DNA of 64,000 nt from an uncultured Collinsella sp. (GCA_938005465.1 CALLNU010000006.1:56912-120911), one strand, 5' to 3'. Positions 26,926-38,272 are shown, counted from the stretch's first letter. Numbers and translations: made by a program. Notes: generated by a model from the letters alone, not told the origin.

Positions 26926-28008
26926 TTGTCTCTATCCCATTCTTTGCCGCGCGAGCTGACGCGCCCCGTGCATGTGGGCGGCGTGCAGATCGGCGGCGGC
27001 GCGCCGGTCGTGGTCCAGTCCATGACCTGCACCGATACCGCTGATGCCCAGGCAACGCTTGCGCAAGTGTGCGCGTTGGCGCAGGCTGGCTGCGATATCG
27101 TGCGTGTGAGCGTGCCCACTGAGGCCGCGCTTGAGGGTTTCCGCACCATCTGTGCCGAGTCTCCGGTGCCAATCGTTGCCGATATTCACTTTAACCACAA
27201 GCTGGCCATTGGCGCTGTGGAGGCCGGTGCCGCCAAGCTCCGCATCAATCCCGGCAACATTGGCGATTGGGCCAAGGTCGATGCCGTGATCGATGCCGCG
27301 GGCGCCGCTGGGTGCGCGATTCGCATTGGCGTGAACGCGGGCTCGCTTGAGCAGGATATCGCCGAGCGCGAAGACCTCACGCAGCCCGAAAAGCTCGTGA
27401 TGTCGAGCGAGCGCTTCGTCAAGCACTTTGAGGACCGCGGCTTTACGAACATTGTGCTTTCGGCCAAGGCCCATAGCGTGCAAACGACGCTCGATACCTA
27501 TCGAGCCCTGTCGCGTGAGATTCCCCACGTTCCGCTTCACCTGGGCGTTACCGAGGCGGGTACCAAGCTTCAGGGCACCATTAAGAGCTCGGTGGGCCTT
27601 GGTATTCTGCTGTCTGAGGGTATCGGTGACACCATGCGCGTCTCTCTCACGGCCGATCCGGTTGAGGAGCCGCCGGTCGCCTGGGGAATTTTGCAGTCGC
27701 TGGGCCTGCGTCGCCGTGGTCCCGAGATTGTCTCGTGCCCCACGTGCGCCCGCTGCCAGGTTAACCTCATTCCCATCGCCGAGGAGGTCACCGAGCGGCT
27801 TAAGAACTACTCCGCGCCGCTTTCAATCGCCGTTATGGGATGCGCGGTCAATGGCCCCGGCGAGGCCTCTGACGCCGACTTGGGCGTTGCCTGCGGACGA
27901 GGTCAGGGCCTGCTCTTTTCGCATGGCCAGATCATTGGTAAAGTAGCTGAGGATCAAATTGTCGACGCGCTGATGGCCGAGGTCGACAAACTTATTGAGG
28001 AGAAGTAA
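26926..28008 (+). CDS. ispG: 4-hydroxy-3-methylbut-2-enyl diphosphate synthase (flavodoxin/ferredoxin)
   Basis: IspG carries out the penultimate MEP-pathway step using a 4Fe-4S cluster. The 360-residue protein has VVVQSMTCTDTADAQAT, PIVADIHFNHKLA, KLRINPGNIG and the cluster cysteines in SCPTCARCQVNL, with the E of the C-terminal NGPGEA motif. TTG 26926 is chosen because AGGGGAG lies 8 bases upstream and it gives the expected length; GTG 26917 would overlap that site. proS follows with no gap. Confidence 0.95.
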   Translation: MSLSHSLPRELTRPVHVGGVQIGGGAPVVVQSMTCTDTADAQATLAQVCALAQAGCDIVRVSVPTEAALEGFRTICAESPVPIVADIHFNHKLAIGAVEAGAAKLRINPGNIGDWAKVDAVIDAAGAAGCAIRIGVNAGSLEQDIAEREDLTQPEKLVMSSERFVKHFEDRGFTNIVLSAKAHSVQTTLDTYRALSREIPHVPLHLGVTEAGTKLQGTIKSSVGLGILLSEGIGDTMRVSLTADPVEEPPVAWGILQSLGLRRRGPEIVSCPTCARCQVNLIPIAEEVTERLKNYSAPLSIAVMGCAVNGPGEASDADLGVACGRGQGLLFSHGQIIGKVAEDQIVDALMAEVDKLIEEK

Positions 28009-29730
<1,722 letters not shown>

Positions 29731-29760
29731 TCGACGATTTCGCTTGTAGTTCGATATACG

Positions 29761-29810
29761 GGACGGCCCCGCATTTCTCCAGATCGGGGAGATGCGGGGC
29801 CGTCCTTTTA
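29761..29810 (+). terminator. Intrinsic terminator after proS
   Basis: A long GC-rich stem from GGACGGCCCCGCAT to ATGCGGGGCCGTCC, with an internal CTCC/GGGG part, is followed by TTTTA. It ends the pyrH-to-proS cluster. Confidence 0.92.
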
Positions 29811-29834
29811 TCTTGTGGCATCCTCGATATCTAA

Positions 29835-29876
29835 AAGGAAAACCCCACAGCCCATGTGAGCTGCGGGGTTTTCCTT
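29835..29876 (-). terminator. Intrinsic terminator of the minus-strand kinase gene
   Basis: AAGGAAAACCCC...GGGGTTTTCCTT forms a stem of about 17 bp. Read on the minus strand it is followed by TTTTAG; A/T runs on both sides allow use in both directions. Confidence 0.85.
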
Positions 29877-29908
29877 GTGCCTCCGATGCGAAATAAATCG
29901 CTCAGATA

Positions 29909-30673
29909 TTACTGATAATCGACGACGTCGATCCAGTTCTTCAGGAACTCATCGTTCACGTTGCGCTTACGAGCGAGCTCGGAAGCGGCGACGATGCTCG
30001 TCCACTGACGCACGACCTGCATGGGCATGTCGGCGCGGTCGCAGTAGAGCTCCAGGTAGGCCTCAGCCTGATCCTTGCTGTTGAGGGCAAAGAGCAGGTA
30101 GGTGGTGGCAACGTCGGCAGCAGGGGAGCCCTGGGTGGCGTGTGCCCAGTCGCACACATAGAGCTGGCCGTCGTCGCCGACGATGACGTTGGAGGGGTTG
30201 AAGTCGCCGTGGCAGACCTTGAACTCCTTGGTCATGCCGTCCAGACGCTCCTGAAGGTTGTAGCGCGTGGTGGCATTGAGCTGATCAAGGCTGTCGATCA
30301 TGCGGGCGTACTTGTCGCGCTGACGGTTGAGCAGCGGGGAGGTGTAGCCGTGGATCTCGATCTGGAGGTCGACGAACATCTCGAGGTACTCACCAAAGCG
30401 CTGGGGCTCGGCAGTCATCTTCTCGGCAAGGGTGGTGCCCGGAACCTTCTCGGTCACGAGCGCCCAGCCGTTGGCGTTCTCGAGCTGGGAAACCTCGAGC
30501 GCCTTGGGGCTGCGGATGCCGCACTCATTGATGCGGGCAAGATTCAAAGCCTCGTTGAACACGTCGGAGACAGGCTTGGTCTCGTTAAAGACCTTGACAA
30601 TCTTGTCGCCCAGGTCGTAAACGACCTTGTTGCCACGGCGGACGAGCTCGGTCTTGGAATCGGGTAGCAGCAT
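29909..30673 (-). CDS. Phosphotransferase (APH/choline-kinase fold) of unknown substrate
   Basis: This 254-residue protein has the aminoglycoside-phosphotransferase kinase fold. The catalytic loop is VCHGDFNPSNVIV (H-G-D...N) and the metal-binding Asp is in LYVCDWAHAT. The N-lobe has KIVKVFNET (probable ATP lysine) and LVTEKVPGTTLAEKM as hinge region. The family includes aminoglycoside, choline, ethanolamine and fructosamine kinases, and the sequence alone does not decide the substrate. It lies 88 bases downstream of adhE on the same strand with a hairpin between, so it may be cotranscribed. Nothing specifically supports antibiotic resistance. Confidence 0.8.
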   Translation of the reverse strand: MLLPDSKTELVRRGNKVVYDLGDKIVKVFNETKPVSDVFNEALNLARINECGIRSPKALEVSQLENANGWALVTEKVPGTTLAEKMTAEPQRFGEYLEMFVDLQIEIHGYTSPLLNRQRDKYARMIDSLDQLNATTRYNLQERLDGMTKEFKVCHGDFNPSNVIVGDDGQLYVCDWAHATQGSPAADVATTYLLFALNSKDQAEAYLELYCDRADMPMQVVRQWTSIVAASELARKRNVNDEFLKNWIDVVDYQ

Positions 30674-30705
30674 GGTTGCATCCTTTCAACGATGCGATAG
30701 AAGCG

Positions 30706-30744
30706 ACGGCGGGGGTGTGTGAAACACCCGTGCACCCCCGCCGT
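30706..30744 (-). other. Strong hairpin between adhE and the kinase gene
   Basis: ACGGCGGGGGTG pairs with CACCCCCGCCGT (12 bp, 15-base loop). On the minus strand no T-tract follows, so it may stabilise the adhE mRNA or partly attenuate rather than fully terminate. Confidence 0.6.
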
Positions 30745-30761
30745 TAAAAACCGTGCTAAAA

Positions 30762-33410
30762 CTAGCAGACGGCGTAATCCTGGGGCTCGCGGCCGTAGTA
30801 GGCGTCCAGGTAGAGCTCCTTGATCTCGCTCATGAGCGGGTAGCGCGGGTTGGCGCCGGTGCACTGGTCGTTGAATGCCTGCTCGGTCATTTCGTCGAGG
30901 GTGTCGAGGAAGTACTGCTCGTCAACACCGTAGTCGGCGATGGTCTTCTTGACGCCGATGAAGTCCTTGAGCTCTTCGAGCTTCGTGATGAAGTTCTCGA
31001 AGACCTCCTTGTCGTCCTTGCCCTCGATGCCGCAGTACTTGGCCATCTCGGCGTAGTTGTGCAGCGCGTTGGGGTAAGGATACTGGGAGAAGGTACCCAT
31101 CTTGACGGGAGCCTCGGCGGCGTTGTAGCGCATGACGCGGGTCAGGATGACAGCGTTTGCGAGGCCGTGGGGCAGGTGATGGAAAGCGCCGAGCTTGTGG
31201 GCCATGGAGTGGTTGAGGCCCAGGAAGGCGTTGGCGAAGGCCATACCGGCCATGCAGGAGGCGTTGTGCATCTCCTCGCGGGCGTGCGGGTCCTTGGCGC
31301 CGTTCGTGAAGCTGGAGGGCAGGTTCTCGAAGACGAGCTTGGCAGCGCGCTCGGAGAGGCCCTTGGTGTAGTCGGAAGCCATGATGGAGACGTAGGACTC
31401 GATGGCGTGGGTCATGACGTCGATGCCGGAGGCAGCGGTCAGGCCGCGCGGGGCGGTCATGCAGTTGTCGGCGTCGACGATAGCCATGTTGGGGAGCAGC
31501 GCGTAGTCGGCGAGCGGCCACTTGATGCCGGTCTCCTTGTCGGTGATGATGGCGAACGGCGTGCACTCGGAGCCGGTACCCGAAGAGGTCGGGACGGCGA
31601 CGAAGTAGGCCTTCTTGCCCATCTCGGGGAAGGTGAAGATACGCTTGCGGATGTCCATGAAGTCCATGGCCATGTCCTCAAACTTGCACTCGGGGTGCTC
31701 GTACATCATCCACATGATCTTGCCGGCGTCCATAGCGGAGCCACCGCCGACGGCGATGATGACGTCCGGCTCAAAGAGAGCCATCTGCTTGGCGCCGCGA
31801 CGTGCGCACTGCAGCGACGGATCGGGCTCGACGTCGTAGAAGCAGTCGTGGGCGATGCCCATCTCGTCGAGCTTGGCCTCGATGGCGCGGGTGTTGCCAT
31901 TCTTGAAGAGGAACTGGTCGGTGACGATGAAGGCGCGCTTCTTGCCCATGACGTTGCCAAGCTCGTCGAGGGCGACGGGCGTGGAACCCTTCTTGAAGTA
32001 GACCTTCTCGGGAGCGCGGAACCAAAGCATGTTCTCACGGCGCTCGGCCACAGTCTTAACGTTGATCAAGTGCTTCACCCCAACGTTCTCGGAGACGGAG
32101 TTGCCGCCCCAGGAGCCGCAGCCCAGGGTCAGAGACGGCTTCATGCCAAAGTTGTACAGGTCACCGATGCCGCCGTGCGAGGACGGGGTGTTGATGACGA
32201 TACGGCAGGCCTTCATGACGTGCTCGAACAGGCTGATCTTCTCGGCCTGGGCGGGGTGCACGTACAGAGAGGCGGTGTGGCCCGGGCCACCGGCGAGCAC
32301 CAGGTGCTCGGCCTTGTCGACGGCCTCCTGGAAGTCCTTGGCGTGGTACATGGCCAGGACCGGGGAGAGCTTCTCGTGGGAGAACTCCTCCTTGGCGGGG
32401 TCGGTGGAGGTGACCTCGGCGATCAGGATCTTGGTCTTGGCGGGAACCTCGATGCCGGCGAGCTCGGCGATCTTGGCGGCAGCCATGCCGGGGATGCGGT
32501 GGTCGAGAGCGCCGTTCTTGAACATGGCGGCACGCAGGGCCTCCATCTCGGCACCCTGCTTGACGAAGTAGCAGCCGCGCTTCTGGAACTCGGCCTTGAC
32601 CTGGTCATAGATGGTGTCGATGACGGTCACGGACTGCTCGGAAGCGCAGATCATGCCGTTGTCGAAGGTCTTGGAGTGGATGATGGAGTTGACGGCGAGC
32701 AGCACGTCGGCGGTGTCGTCGATGACGACCGGGGTGTTACCGGCGCCAACGCCCAGGGCGGGCTTGCCCGAGGAGTAAGCGGCCTTGACCATGCCCGGGC
32801 CACCGGTGGCGAGGATGATGTCGACGTCGCGCATGACCATGTTGGTCAGCTCGATGGAGGGGACATCGACCCAGCCGATGATGCCCTCGGGGGCGCCGGC
32901 CTTGACGGCGGCGTCAAGCACGAGCTTGGCAGCGGCGATGGTGCACTTGGCGGCAGCCGGGTGCGGGGAGATGATGATGGCATTGCGGGTCTTCAGGCTG
33001 ATCAGCGTCTTGAAGATTGCGGTGGAGGTGGGGTTGGTCGTCGGGATGACGGCGCCCACGATGCCGATGGGCTCGGCGATCTTGGTGATGCCGTAAGCCT
33101 CGTCGCGCTCCAGGACACCACAGGTCTTGGTGTTCTTGTAAGCGTTGTAGATGTACTCTGCGGCGTAGTGGTTCTTGATGACCTTGTCCTCAAGAACGCC
33201 GCGGCCGGTCTCCTCGATGGCCATCTTCGCCAACGGGATACGAGCCTTGTTGGCGGCCATGGCGGCCTCATAGAAGATCTTGTCGACCTGCTCCTGCGTG
33301 TACGTAGCAAAAAGCGCCTGGGCCTCTCGCATCTGAGCGAGCTTAGCCTCAAGCGCCTCTACGTTGTCCACAATTGCGGGAGTAGTGTTTTCCGGTGACT
33401 TTTTCACCAT
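30762..33410 (-). CDS. adhE: Bifunctional acetaldehyde-CoA/alcohol dehydrogenase
   Basis: AdhE reduces acetyl-CoA through acetaldehyde to ethanol, regenerating two NAD+; it forms spirosomes in other bacteria. The 882-residue protein has an N-terminal aldehyde dehydrogenase domain (catalytic Cys in NGMICASEQSV) joined to an iron-dependent alcohol dehydrogenase domain. The latter carries the nucleotide-binding GGGSAMDAGKIMW and the iron-binding histidines in the NHSMAHKLGAFHHLPHG region. AAGGAGA lies just upstream of ATG 33410. The intergenic region carries two inverted repeats that could be redox-responsive operators. Confidence 0.97.
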   Translation of the reverse strand: MVKKSPENTTPAIVDNVEALEAKLAQMREAQALFATYTQEQVDKIFYEAAMAANKARIPLAKMAIEETGRGVLEDKVIKNHYAAEYIYNAYKNTKTCGVLERDEAYGITKIAEPIGIVGAVIPTTNPTSTAIFKTLISLKTRNAIIISPHPAAAKCTIAAAKLVLDAAVKAGAPEGIIGWVDVPSIELTNMVMRDVDIILATGGPGMVKAAYSSGKPALGVGAGNTPVVIDDTADVLLAVNSIIHSKTFDNGMICASEQSVTVIDTIYDQVKAEFQKRGCYFVKQGAEMEALRAAMFKNGALDHRIPGMAAAKIAELAGIEVPAKTKILIAEVTSTDPAKEEFSHEKLSPVLAMYHAKDFQEAVDKAEHLVLAGGPGHTASLYVHPAQAEKISLFEHVMKACRIVINTPSSHGGIGDLYNFGMKPSLTLGCGSWGGNSVSENVGVKHLINVKTVAERRENMLWFRAPEKVYFKKGSTPVALDELGNVMGKKRAFIVTDQFLFKNGNTRAIEAKLDEMGIAHDCFYDVEPDPSLQCARRGAKQMALFEPDVIIAVGGGSAMDAGKIMWMMYEHPECKFEDMAMDFMDIRKRIFTFPEMGKKAYFVAVPTSSGTGSECTPFAIITDKETGIKWPLADYALLPNMAIVDADNCMTAPRGLTAASGIDVMTHAIESYVSIMASDYTKGLSERAAKLVFENLPSSFTNGAKDPHAREEMHNASCMAGMAFANAFLGLNHSMAHKLGAFHHLPHGLANAVILTRVMRYNAAEAPVKMGTFSQYPYPNALHNYAEMAKYCGIEGKDDKEVFENFITKLEELKDFIGVKKTIADYGVDEQYFLDTLDEMTEQAFNDQCTGANPRYPLMSEIKELYLDAYYGREPQDYAVC

Positions 33411-33582
33411 TTGTGTCTCCTTGCGATCGGAGATTTACCCTACGCCTTGCATGATAGCAAGAAATAATTCGGTGAACGGCCAGATTCCTCTAAAAGGCAC
33501 ACTAAAACGCTTCAATAAAATGAAGCGTTTTAACTAGAACTATCTGCCTGCTGCATCTCCCCGCTTACCCGCTTACCCGCTT
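33411..33582 (-). promoter_or_regulatory. adhE promoter region with two inverted repeats
   Basis: On the minus strand a TATCAT box (33451-33456) lies about 40 bases before adhE. It is exactly bracketed by CTTGC/GCAAG (33446-33461). Further up, TAAAACGCTTCA/TGAAGCGTTTTA (33503-33514 and 33521-33532) form a perfect 12-bp inverted repeat. Either could bind a regulator; neither matches the Rex consensus I know well. CGCTTACC also occurs as tandem repeats at about 33562-33579. Confidence 0.5.
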
Positions 33583-33628
33583 ATTGGGGACAGACTTACA
33601 TGAGTGCTTTCACTCATTTGGGACAGAC
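33583..33628 (+). repeat. REP family 2, left copy
   Basis: A 46-base element begins ATTGGGGACAGACTTACATG, has a GAGTG-CTTT-CACTC hairpin in the middle and ends ATTTGGGACAGAC. The right copy at 34578-34623 is its reverse complement with 2 mismatches. The two bracket the second RAYT gene. Confidence 0.85.
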
Positions 33629-33758
33629 ATCGTTTTGCCATTTTGCCGTTCTGGGCCTGTTATTGCCGCTTATTGGATATAAATAGGTTGCAGGCTCAGC
33701 ATTTCGCGTTGCTTCTCTCCTTTTAGGTGTTGCCTGAACAGTTTTGAAAGGAGAGATT

Positions 33759-34534
33759 ATGCCCCGATGCGCCCGCCCCGTTTCGATCACCGGCTATTAC
33801 CACGTCTTTGACCGCGGCAACTCCAAACAGATTATTTTTGAAGATGACTCCGACCGTTATCGTTTCTTATCGGATATCTCGGACAGGTTTGCGCGCCATG
33901 AAGTGGCGGTGTTGGCTTGGTGCCTTATGGACAATCACTTCCATTTGATGGTTGATGACCCATTTGACAACCTTTCAAAGGCAATGCAGTGCGCGCTGAC
34001 GGCATATGCTAAGTATTTCAATGGAAAACGGCGAGAACGGGACATCTGTTTGACAATCGCTATTCGCGGGTCGCGGTTGAGTCGGACACGCAGGCGGTGC
34101 AGCTGCTCGACTATATTCATCTCAATCCCGTGAAGGGTGCGCTTGACTCGCTCGATGCGTACCGCTGGTCAAGCTATAAGGCGTATCAGCTGGGCTATGA
34201 TCCCTTTGACATCTGTGATGCGGCTCCTATGCTCGATATTGTCGGTGGCTCCCGTTGCTATTGCGAGCATCTCGAGGAAGTTGCCGGGCGCATCTGGTCA
34301 ATGGAGGTTCTTCCACGCCGGCGGATCCCCGATGAGGAGGCCCTTTCCGTTGCGCGCGAAGTTCTGCCGAGCATAGATCCTGCACTGCTCAAAGCCCTGC
34401 CACGCCCCGAACGCGATGCGTGTCTGCTGAGGCTTAGGCGGGCGCATCTCACGGTCAAGCAAATTGCCCGTATCACCGGCATCGGCGCTACAAGCGTGAC
34501 CAAGGCAACTGCAGGCTGGAAGGATGCTGCTTGA
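33759..34534 (+). pseudogene. Second REP-associated tyrosine transposase, frameshifted
   Basis: Residues 1-90 (to FNGK) show the same architecture as the RAYT at 577, with HUH motif H60-F-H62 in MDNHFHLMV. The frame then shifts: after the A-run at 34025-34028, adding one A restores TARTGHLFDNRYSRVAVES and then the tyrosine motif DYIHLNPVKGAL and a C-terminal helix-turn-helix (LTVKQIARITGIGATSVTK). Restored length is about 258 residues. A one-base deletion in a homopolymer is the simplest cause; a sequencing error or programmed frameshift are alternatives. ATG 33759 follows AAAGGAGAG. The gene is bracketed by 46-bp inverted REP copies. Confidence 0.85.
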
Positions 34535-34577
34535 GGCAGGGGCCGGAGCCAGTCAGTGCGTCGCATGCGTGCTTCAT

Positions 34578-34623
34578 GTCTGTCCCCAATGCGTGAAAGC
34601 ACTCATGTAAGTCTGTCCCCAAT
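34578..34623 (-). repeat. REP family 2, right copy
   Basis: This is the inverse of the element at 33583-33628, with 44 of 46 bases identical. It begins GTCTGTCCCCAATGCGTGAA on the plus strand and lies 43 bases after the frameshifted RAYT. Confidence 0.85.
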
Positions 34624-34630
34624 GAGTGCA

Positions 34631-34662
34631 AAAAGGAACCCTCCGTAGGGGAGGGCTCCTTT
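34631..34662 (-). terminator. Intrinsic terminator of rpmB
   Basis: On the minus strand AAAGGAGCCCTCC pairs with GGAGGGTTCCTTT (one wobble) and T residues follow. It sits immediately beside the right REP copy. Confidence 0.8.
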
Positions 34663-34730
34663 GGTAAGTTCTATGTGAACGCGAGGTCTTTGACCCGGAG
34701 AGTCCGAGGTACTTGTTGGTAAGACCTTAT

Positions 34731-34919
34731 TTAGGAGCGCGCAACCTTGCCGGACTTGAGGCAGGTGGAGCAAACGTTCATCTTGCGACGGTGCCCATCG
34801 ACGACGACGTAGACGCGCTGGATGTTGGGGCGGAACTTACGGTTGGTGACGCGGTGAGAGTGGCTGATGGAGCGACCGGCAACGGGGTGCTTACCGCAAA
34901 CTTCGCAAACTTTGGACAT
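34731..34919 (-). CDS. rpmB: 50S ribosomal protein L28
   Basis: L28 (bL28) is a small large-subunit protein. The 62-residue product starts MSKVCEVCGKHPVAGRSISH and contains a second cysteine pair in VCSTCLKSGKV, so this is the zinc-binding (C+) form. ATG 34919 is preceded by AAGGAGGG. It is monocistronic, with a TATAGT -10 box at 34974-34979 (minus strand). Confidence 0.96.
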   Translation of the reverse strand: MSKVCEVCGKHPVAGRSISHSHRVTNRKFRPNIQRVYVVVDGHRRKMNVCSTCLKSGKVARS

Positions 34920-34973
34920 AACTGACCCTCCTTGGGCGACAAACGAACATGTCGCGTTAACAAACAAGCCTGA

Positions 34974-34979
34974 ACTATA
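34974..34979 (-). promoter_or_regulatory. -10 box of rpmB
   Basis: TATAGT on the minus strand about 55 bases before rpmB, in the context GCTATAGT, which is also seen upstream of glyQ (5496) and rpsT (47667). No strong -35 box is visible. Confidence 0.5.
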
Positions 34980-35213
34980 GCACAGAAGCAGCTCCCTGTG
35001 CGTAATCTACACAGAGATATTCCTCTTTTGGCGATAGTGCCCACGCTACGGCCCTGGACGTAGATCCGATTTGCGTGCAGCAGAGGGGATTATGCCAGCT
35101 CGTGCGTGCGTTTTCAAGCTCGTCCCACAAATATATATCATAGGTTTATGGAGCATTGGGCTCCGTTTACGGATTGCTCTGTATTTATGCTCGCAATTAA
35201 GCTCGAGGTTGGC

Positions 35214-35958
<745 letters not shown>

Positions 35959-35962
35959 TACC

Positions 35963-36907
35963 GTGGCGTTCAACCATAAGCACCTGATCGACATTACCGA
36001 GTACTCCGAAGAGGATATCAAGCTCATCCTCGAGACCGCCAAGGCGTTCTCCGAGGTCAACGAGCGTGCCATCAAGAAGGTCCCCACGCTCAAGGGCAAG
36101 ACCATCGTCAACATGTTCAACGAGCCCTCGACGCGCACCCGCAGCTCCTTCGAGCTCGCCGAGAAGCGTCTTTCGGCCGACAGCCTCAACTTTGGCGGCT
36201 CCTCGACCTCCACGGTCAAGGGCGAGAGCCTCGTCGACACCGTCGAGACCCTCAACGCCTACAAGATCGACTGCATCGTCGTGCGCGATAAGCACGCCGG
36301 TGCTCCCTACATCGTCACGCAGAACTCGCCCGCGAGCGTCATCTGCGCCGGTGACGGCAAGCACAACCATCCCACGCAGGCCCTGCTCGACCTGTACACC
36401 ATCTGGGAGCACAAGGGTGACTTCCACGGTCTGAAGGTCGCCGTCGTCGGCGATATCGCGCACTCCCGCGTCTGCGGCTCGCTGATCCCCGCCCTTAAGA
36501 TCATGGGCTGCGAGACCTACGCCGTCGCCCCCGGCACGCTGCTGCCGCCGGCGCCCGAGGTCCTGGGCTGCGACCACGTGACGAGCGACCTCGATTCCGT
36601 CCTGCCCGAGCTGGACGTCGTCTACATGCTGCGCGTGCAGCAGGAGCGTCTCGAGGGTGCCCCGTTCCCGACCATTCGTGAGTACCACAAGCTCTTCGGT
36701 CTGACCAAGGACCGCGAGAAGCTCATGAAGCCCGACGCGATTATCTGCCACCCGGGCCCCATCAACCGCGGCGTCGAGTTCGATTCCTATATGGCCGACC
36801 ACCCGCAACGCTCCGTCATCCTGGAGCAGGTCTACGCCGGTATCTGCGTGCGTATGGCTATCCTGTATCTGCTGCTTGGAGGTGCCGATAATGGCCTTGC
36901 TTCTTAA
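35963..36907 (+). CDS. pyrB: Aspartate carbamoyltransferase catalytic subunit
   Basis: PyrB condenses carbamoyl phosphate with aspartate. The 314-residue protein has the carbamoyl-phosphate motif EPSTRTRSSFELAEKRL, FGGSSTSTVKGESL, DGKHNHPTQALLDL and HPGPINRGVEF. GTG 35963 is preferred over GTG 35951 because GGAGGTG lies at 35949-35952 or just before, too close for the earlier start. No regulatory subunit PyrI was seen. The 3' end overlaps pyrC by 17 bases. Confidence 0.96.
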   Translation: MAFNHKHLIDITEYSEEDIKLILETAKAFSEVNERAIKKVPTLKGKTIVNMFNEPSTRTRSSFELAEKRLSADSLNFGGSSTSTVKGESLVDTVETLNAYKIDCIVVRDKHAGAPYIVTQNSPASVICAGDGKHNHPTQALLDLYTIWEHKGDFHGLKVAVVGDIAHSRVCGSLIPALKIMGCETYAVAPGTLLPPAPEVLGCDHVTSDLDSVLPELDVVYMLRVQQERLEGAPFPTIREYHKLFGLTKDREKLMKPDAIICHPGPINRGVEFDSYMADHPQRSVILEQVYAGICVRMAILYLLLGGADNGLAS

Positions 36908-38180
36908 GAATGCCCACGTCGTCGACCCGTCCGTCGAGCTTGACGGTGTCGTTGACGTCCTGATTGACGGCGACAAGATCGCCGAGGTCGGCGAGAATCT
37001 CGCCGTCGAGGGAGCCGAGGTCCGCGACCTTTCCGGCAAGTACCTCGTCCCCGGCCTGGTGGATATGCACGTTCACCTTCGCGAGCCCGGCTACGAGGTC
37101 AAAGAGGACATCGAGAGCGGTACCCGCGCAGCTGCCAAGGGCGGCTTTACCGGCGTGTGCTCCATGCCCAACACCGATCCCGTCACCGATAACGGTACCG
37201 TCGTGGAGTTCGTAAAGTCCCGTGCTGCCGAGGTCGGTCACTGCCGCGTCTATCCGTCGGGCGCCATGACCCGCGGTCTTAAGGGCGAGGCCATGTCCGA
37301 GATGGGCGATATGGTCGCCCACGGCGCCGTCGCCTTCACCGACGACGGTCGCGGCGTGCAGGGCGCGGGCATGCTCCGTCGTTGCATGGACTACGGCAAG
37401 ATGTTCGGCAAGGTCTTTATGAGCCACTGCCAGGACGAGGACTTGGTCGGCCACGGCCAGATCAACGAGGGCAAGGTCTCGACCCGTCTGGCCCTCGAGG
37501 GCTGGCCGGCTGCCGGCGAGGAGCTCCAGATCGCCCGCGACATCGAGATCGCCAAGCTGACCGGTGCCAAGCTGCACATCCAGCACATCTCCACCGCCCA
37601 TGGCCTGGAGATCGTGCGTGCCGGTAAGGCCGCTGGCGTTCAGGTTACCTGCGAGGCCACCCCGCATCACATGTTCCTGACCGAGAACGACCTGGACGAG
37701 ACCTACAACACCTCGCTCAAGGTCAATCCGCCGCTGCGCACCGACGAGGACGCCGAGGCCATCCGTCAGGGCGTCATCGACGGCACCGTCGACGTTATCG
37801 TCACCGATCACGCTCCCCACACCCCGTGGGAGAAGGCCCGCGAGTTCGAGCTTGCGCCCTTTGGCATGATCGGTCTCGAGACCTCGCTGTCGCTCGTGCT
37901 CACCGAGCTGGTCAACACGGGCAAGATGAGCATGGGCCGTATGGTCGAGCTCATGGCCATCAAGCCGCGTGAGATCCTGGGCCTCGACCAGGTTCAGGTC
38001 AAGGCGGGATCCGTTGCCGACCTGACCGTGTTCGACCCCTCCGCAACCTGGACGGTTGGCGAGGACGGTTACGAGTCGCGCGCCGAGAACTCCGGTTTTG
38101 CCGGCCGCACGCTCACCGGTCGTGCCACCGATGTGTTTGTCGGCGGTAAGCAGACGCTTGCCGACGGCTGCATCTGCTAG
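36891..38180 (+). CDS. pyrC: Dihydroorotase
   Basis: This class I dihydroorotase closes carbamoyl aspartate to dihydroorotate. The 429-residue amidohydrolase has the zinc motif VDMHVHLREPGYE, the carboxy-lysine/metal region, HIQHIS, EATPHHMFL and the catalytic Asp in VTDHAPHTPWEK. ATG 36891 lies inside the end of pyrB with GGAGGT upstream. Confidence 0.96.
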   Translation: MALLLKNAHVVDPSVELDGVVDVLIDGDKIAEVGENLAVEGAEVRDLSGKYLVPGLVDMHVHLREPGYEVKEDIESGTRAAAKGGFTGVCSMPNTDPVTDNGTVVEFVKSRAAEVGHCRVYPSGAMTRGLKGEAMSEMGDMVAHGAVAFTDDGRGVQGAGMLRRCMDYGKMFGKVFMSHCQDEDLVGHGQINEGKVSTRLALEGWPAAGEELQIARDIEIAKLTGAKLHIQHISTAHGLEIVRAGKAAGVQVTCEATPHHMFLTENDLDETYNTSLKVNPPLRTDEDAEAIRQGVIDGTVDVIVTDHAPHTPWEKAREFELAPFGMIGLETSLSLVLTELVNTGKMSMGRMVELMAIKPREILGLDQVQVKAGSVADLTVFDPSATWTVGEDGYESRAENSGFAGRTLTGRATDVFVGGKQTLADGCIC

Positions 38181-38200
38181 CATAGTCTTATCGCTTTTGT

Positions 38201-38228
38201 GCGCGGCGCCCTTGCGGTGCCGCGCTTT
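38201..38228 (+). terminator. Internal hairpin between pyrC and pyrK
   Basis: GCGCGGCGCC pairs with GGTGCCGCGC (one wobble, five-base loop) and TTTCT follows. It may partly terminate or attenuate within the pyr cluster. Confidence 0.65.
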
Positions 38229-38272
38229 CTATTCGTTTGGACCATGCAACCGCATGGGGGATTGGAGCGTCT

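Noticed and set aside
29909..30673. Calling the kinase an aminoglycoside resistance gene
   Set aside because: Only the general fold motifs match; there is no mobile context and no subfamily-specific signature.
33759..34133. Programmed frameshift producing an intact second RAYT
   Set aside because: No clear slippery heptamer with a downstream stimulatory structure was seen; a one-base deletion or sequencing error is simpler.
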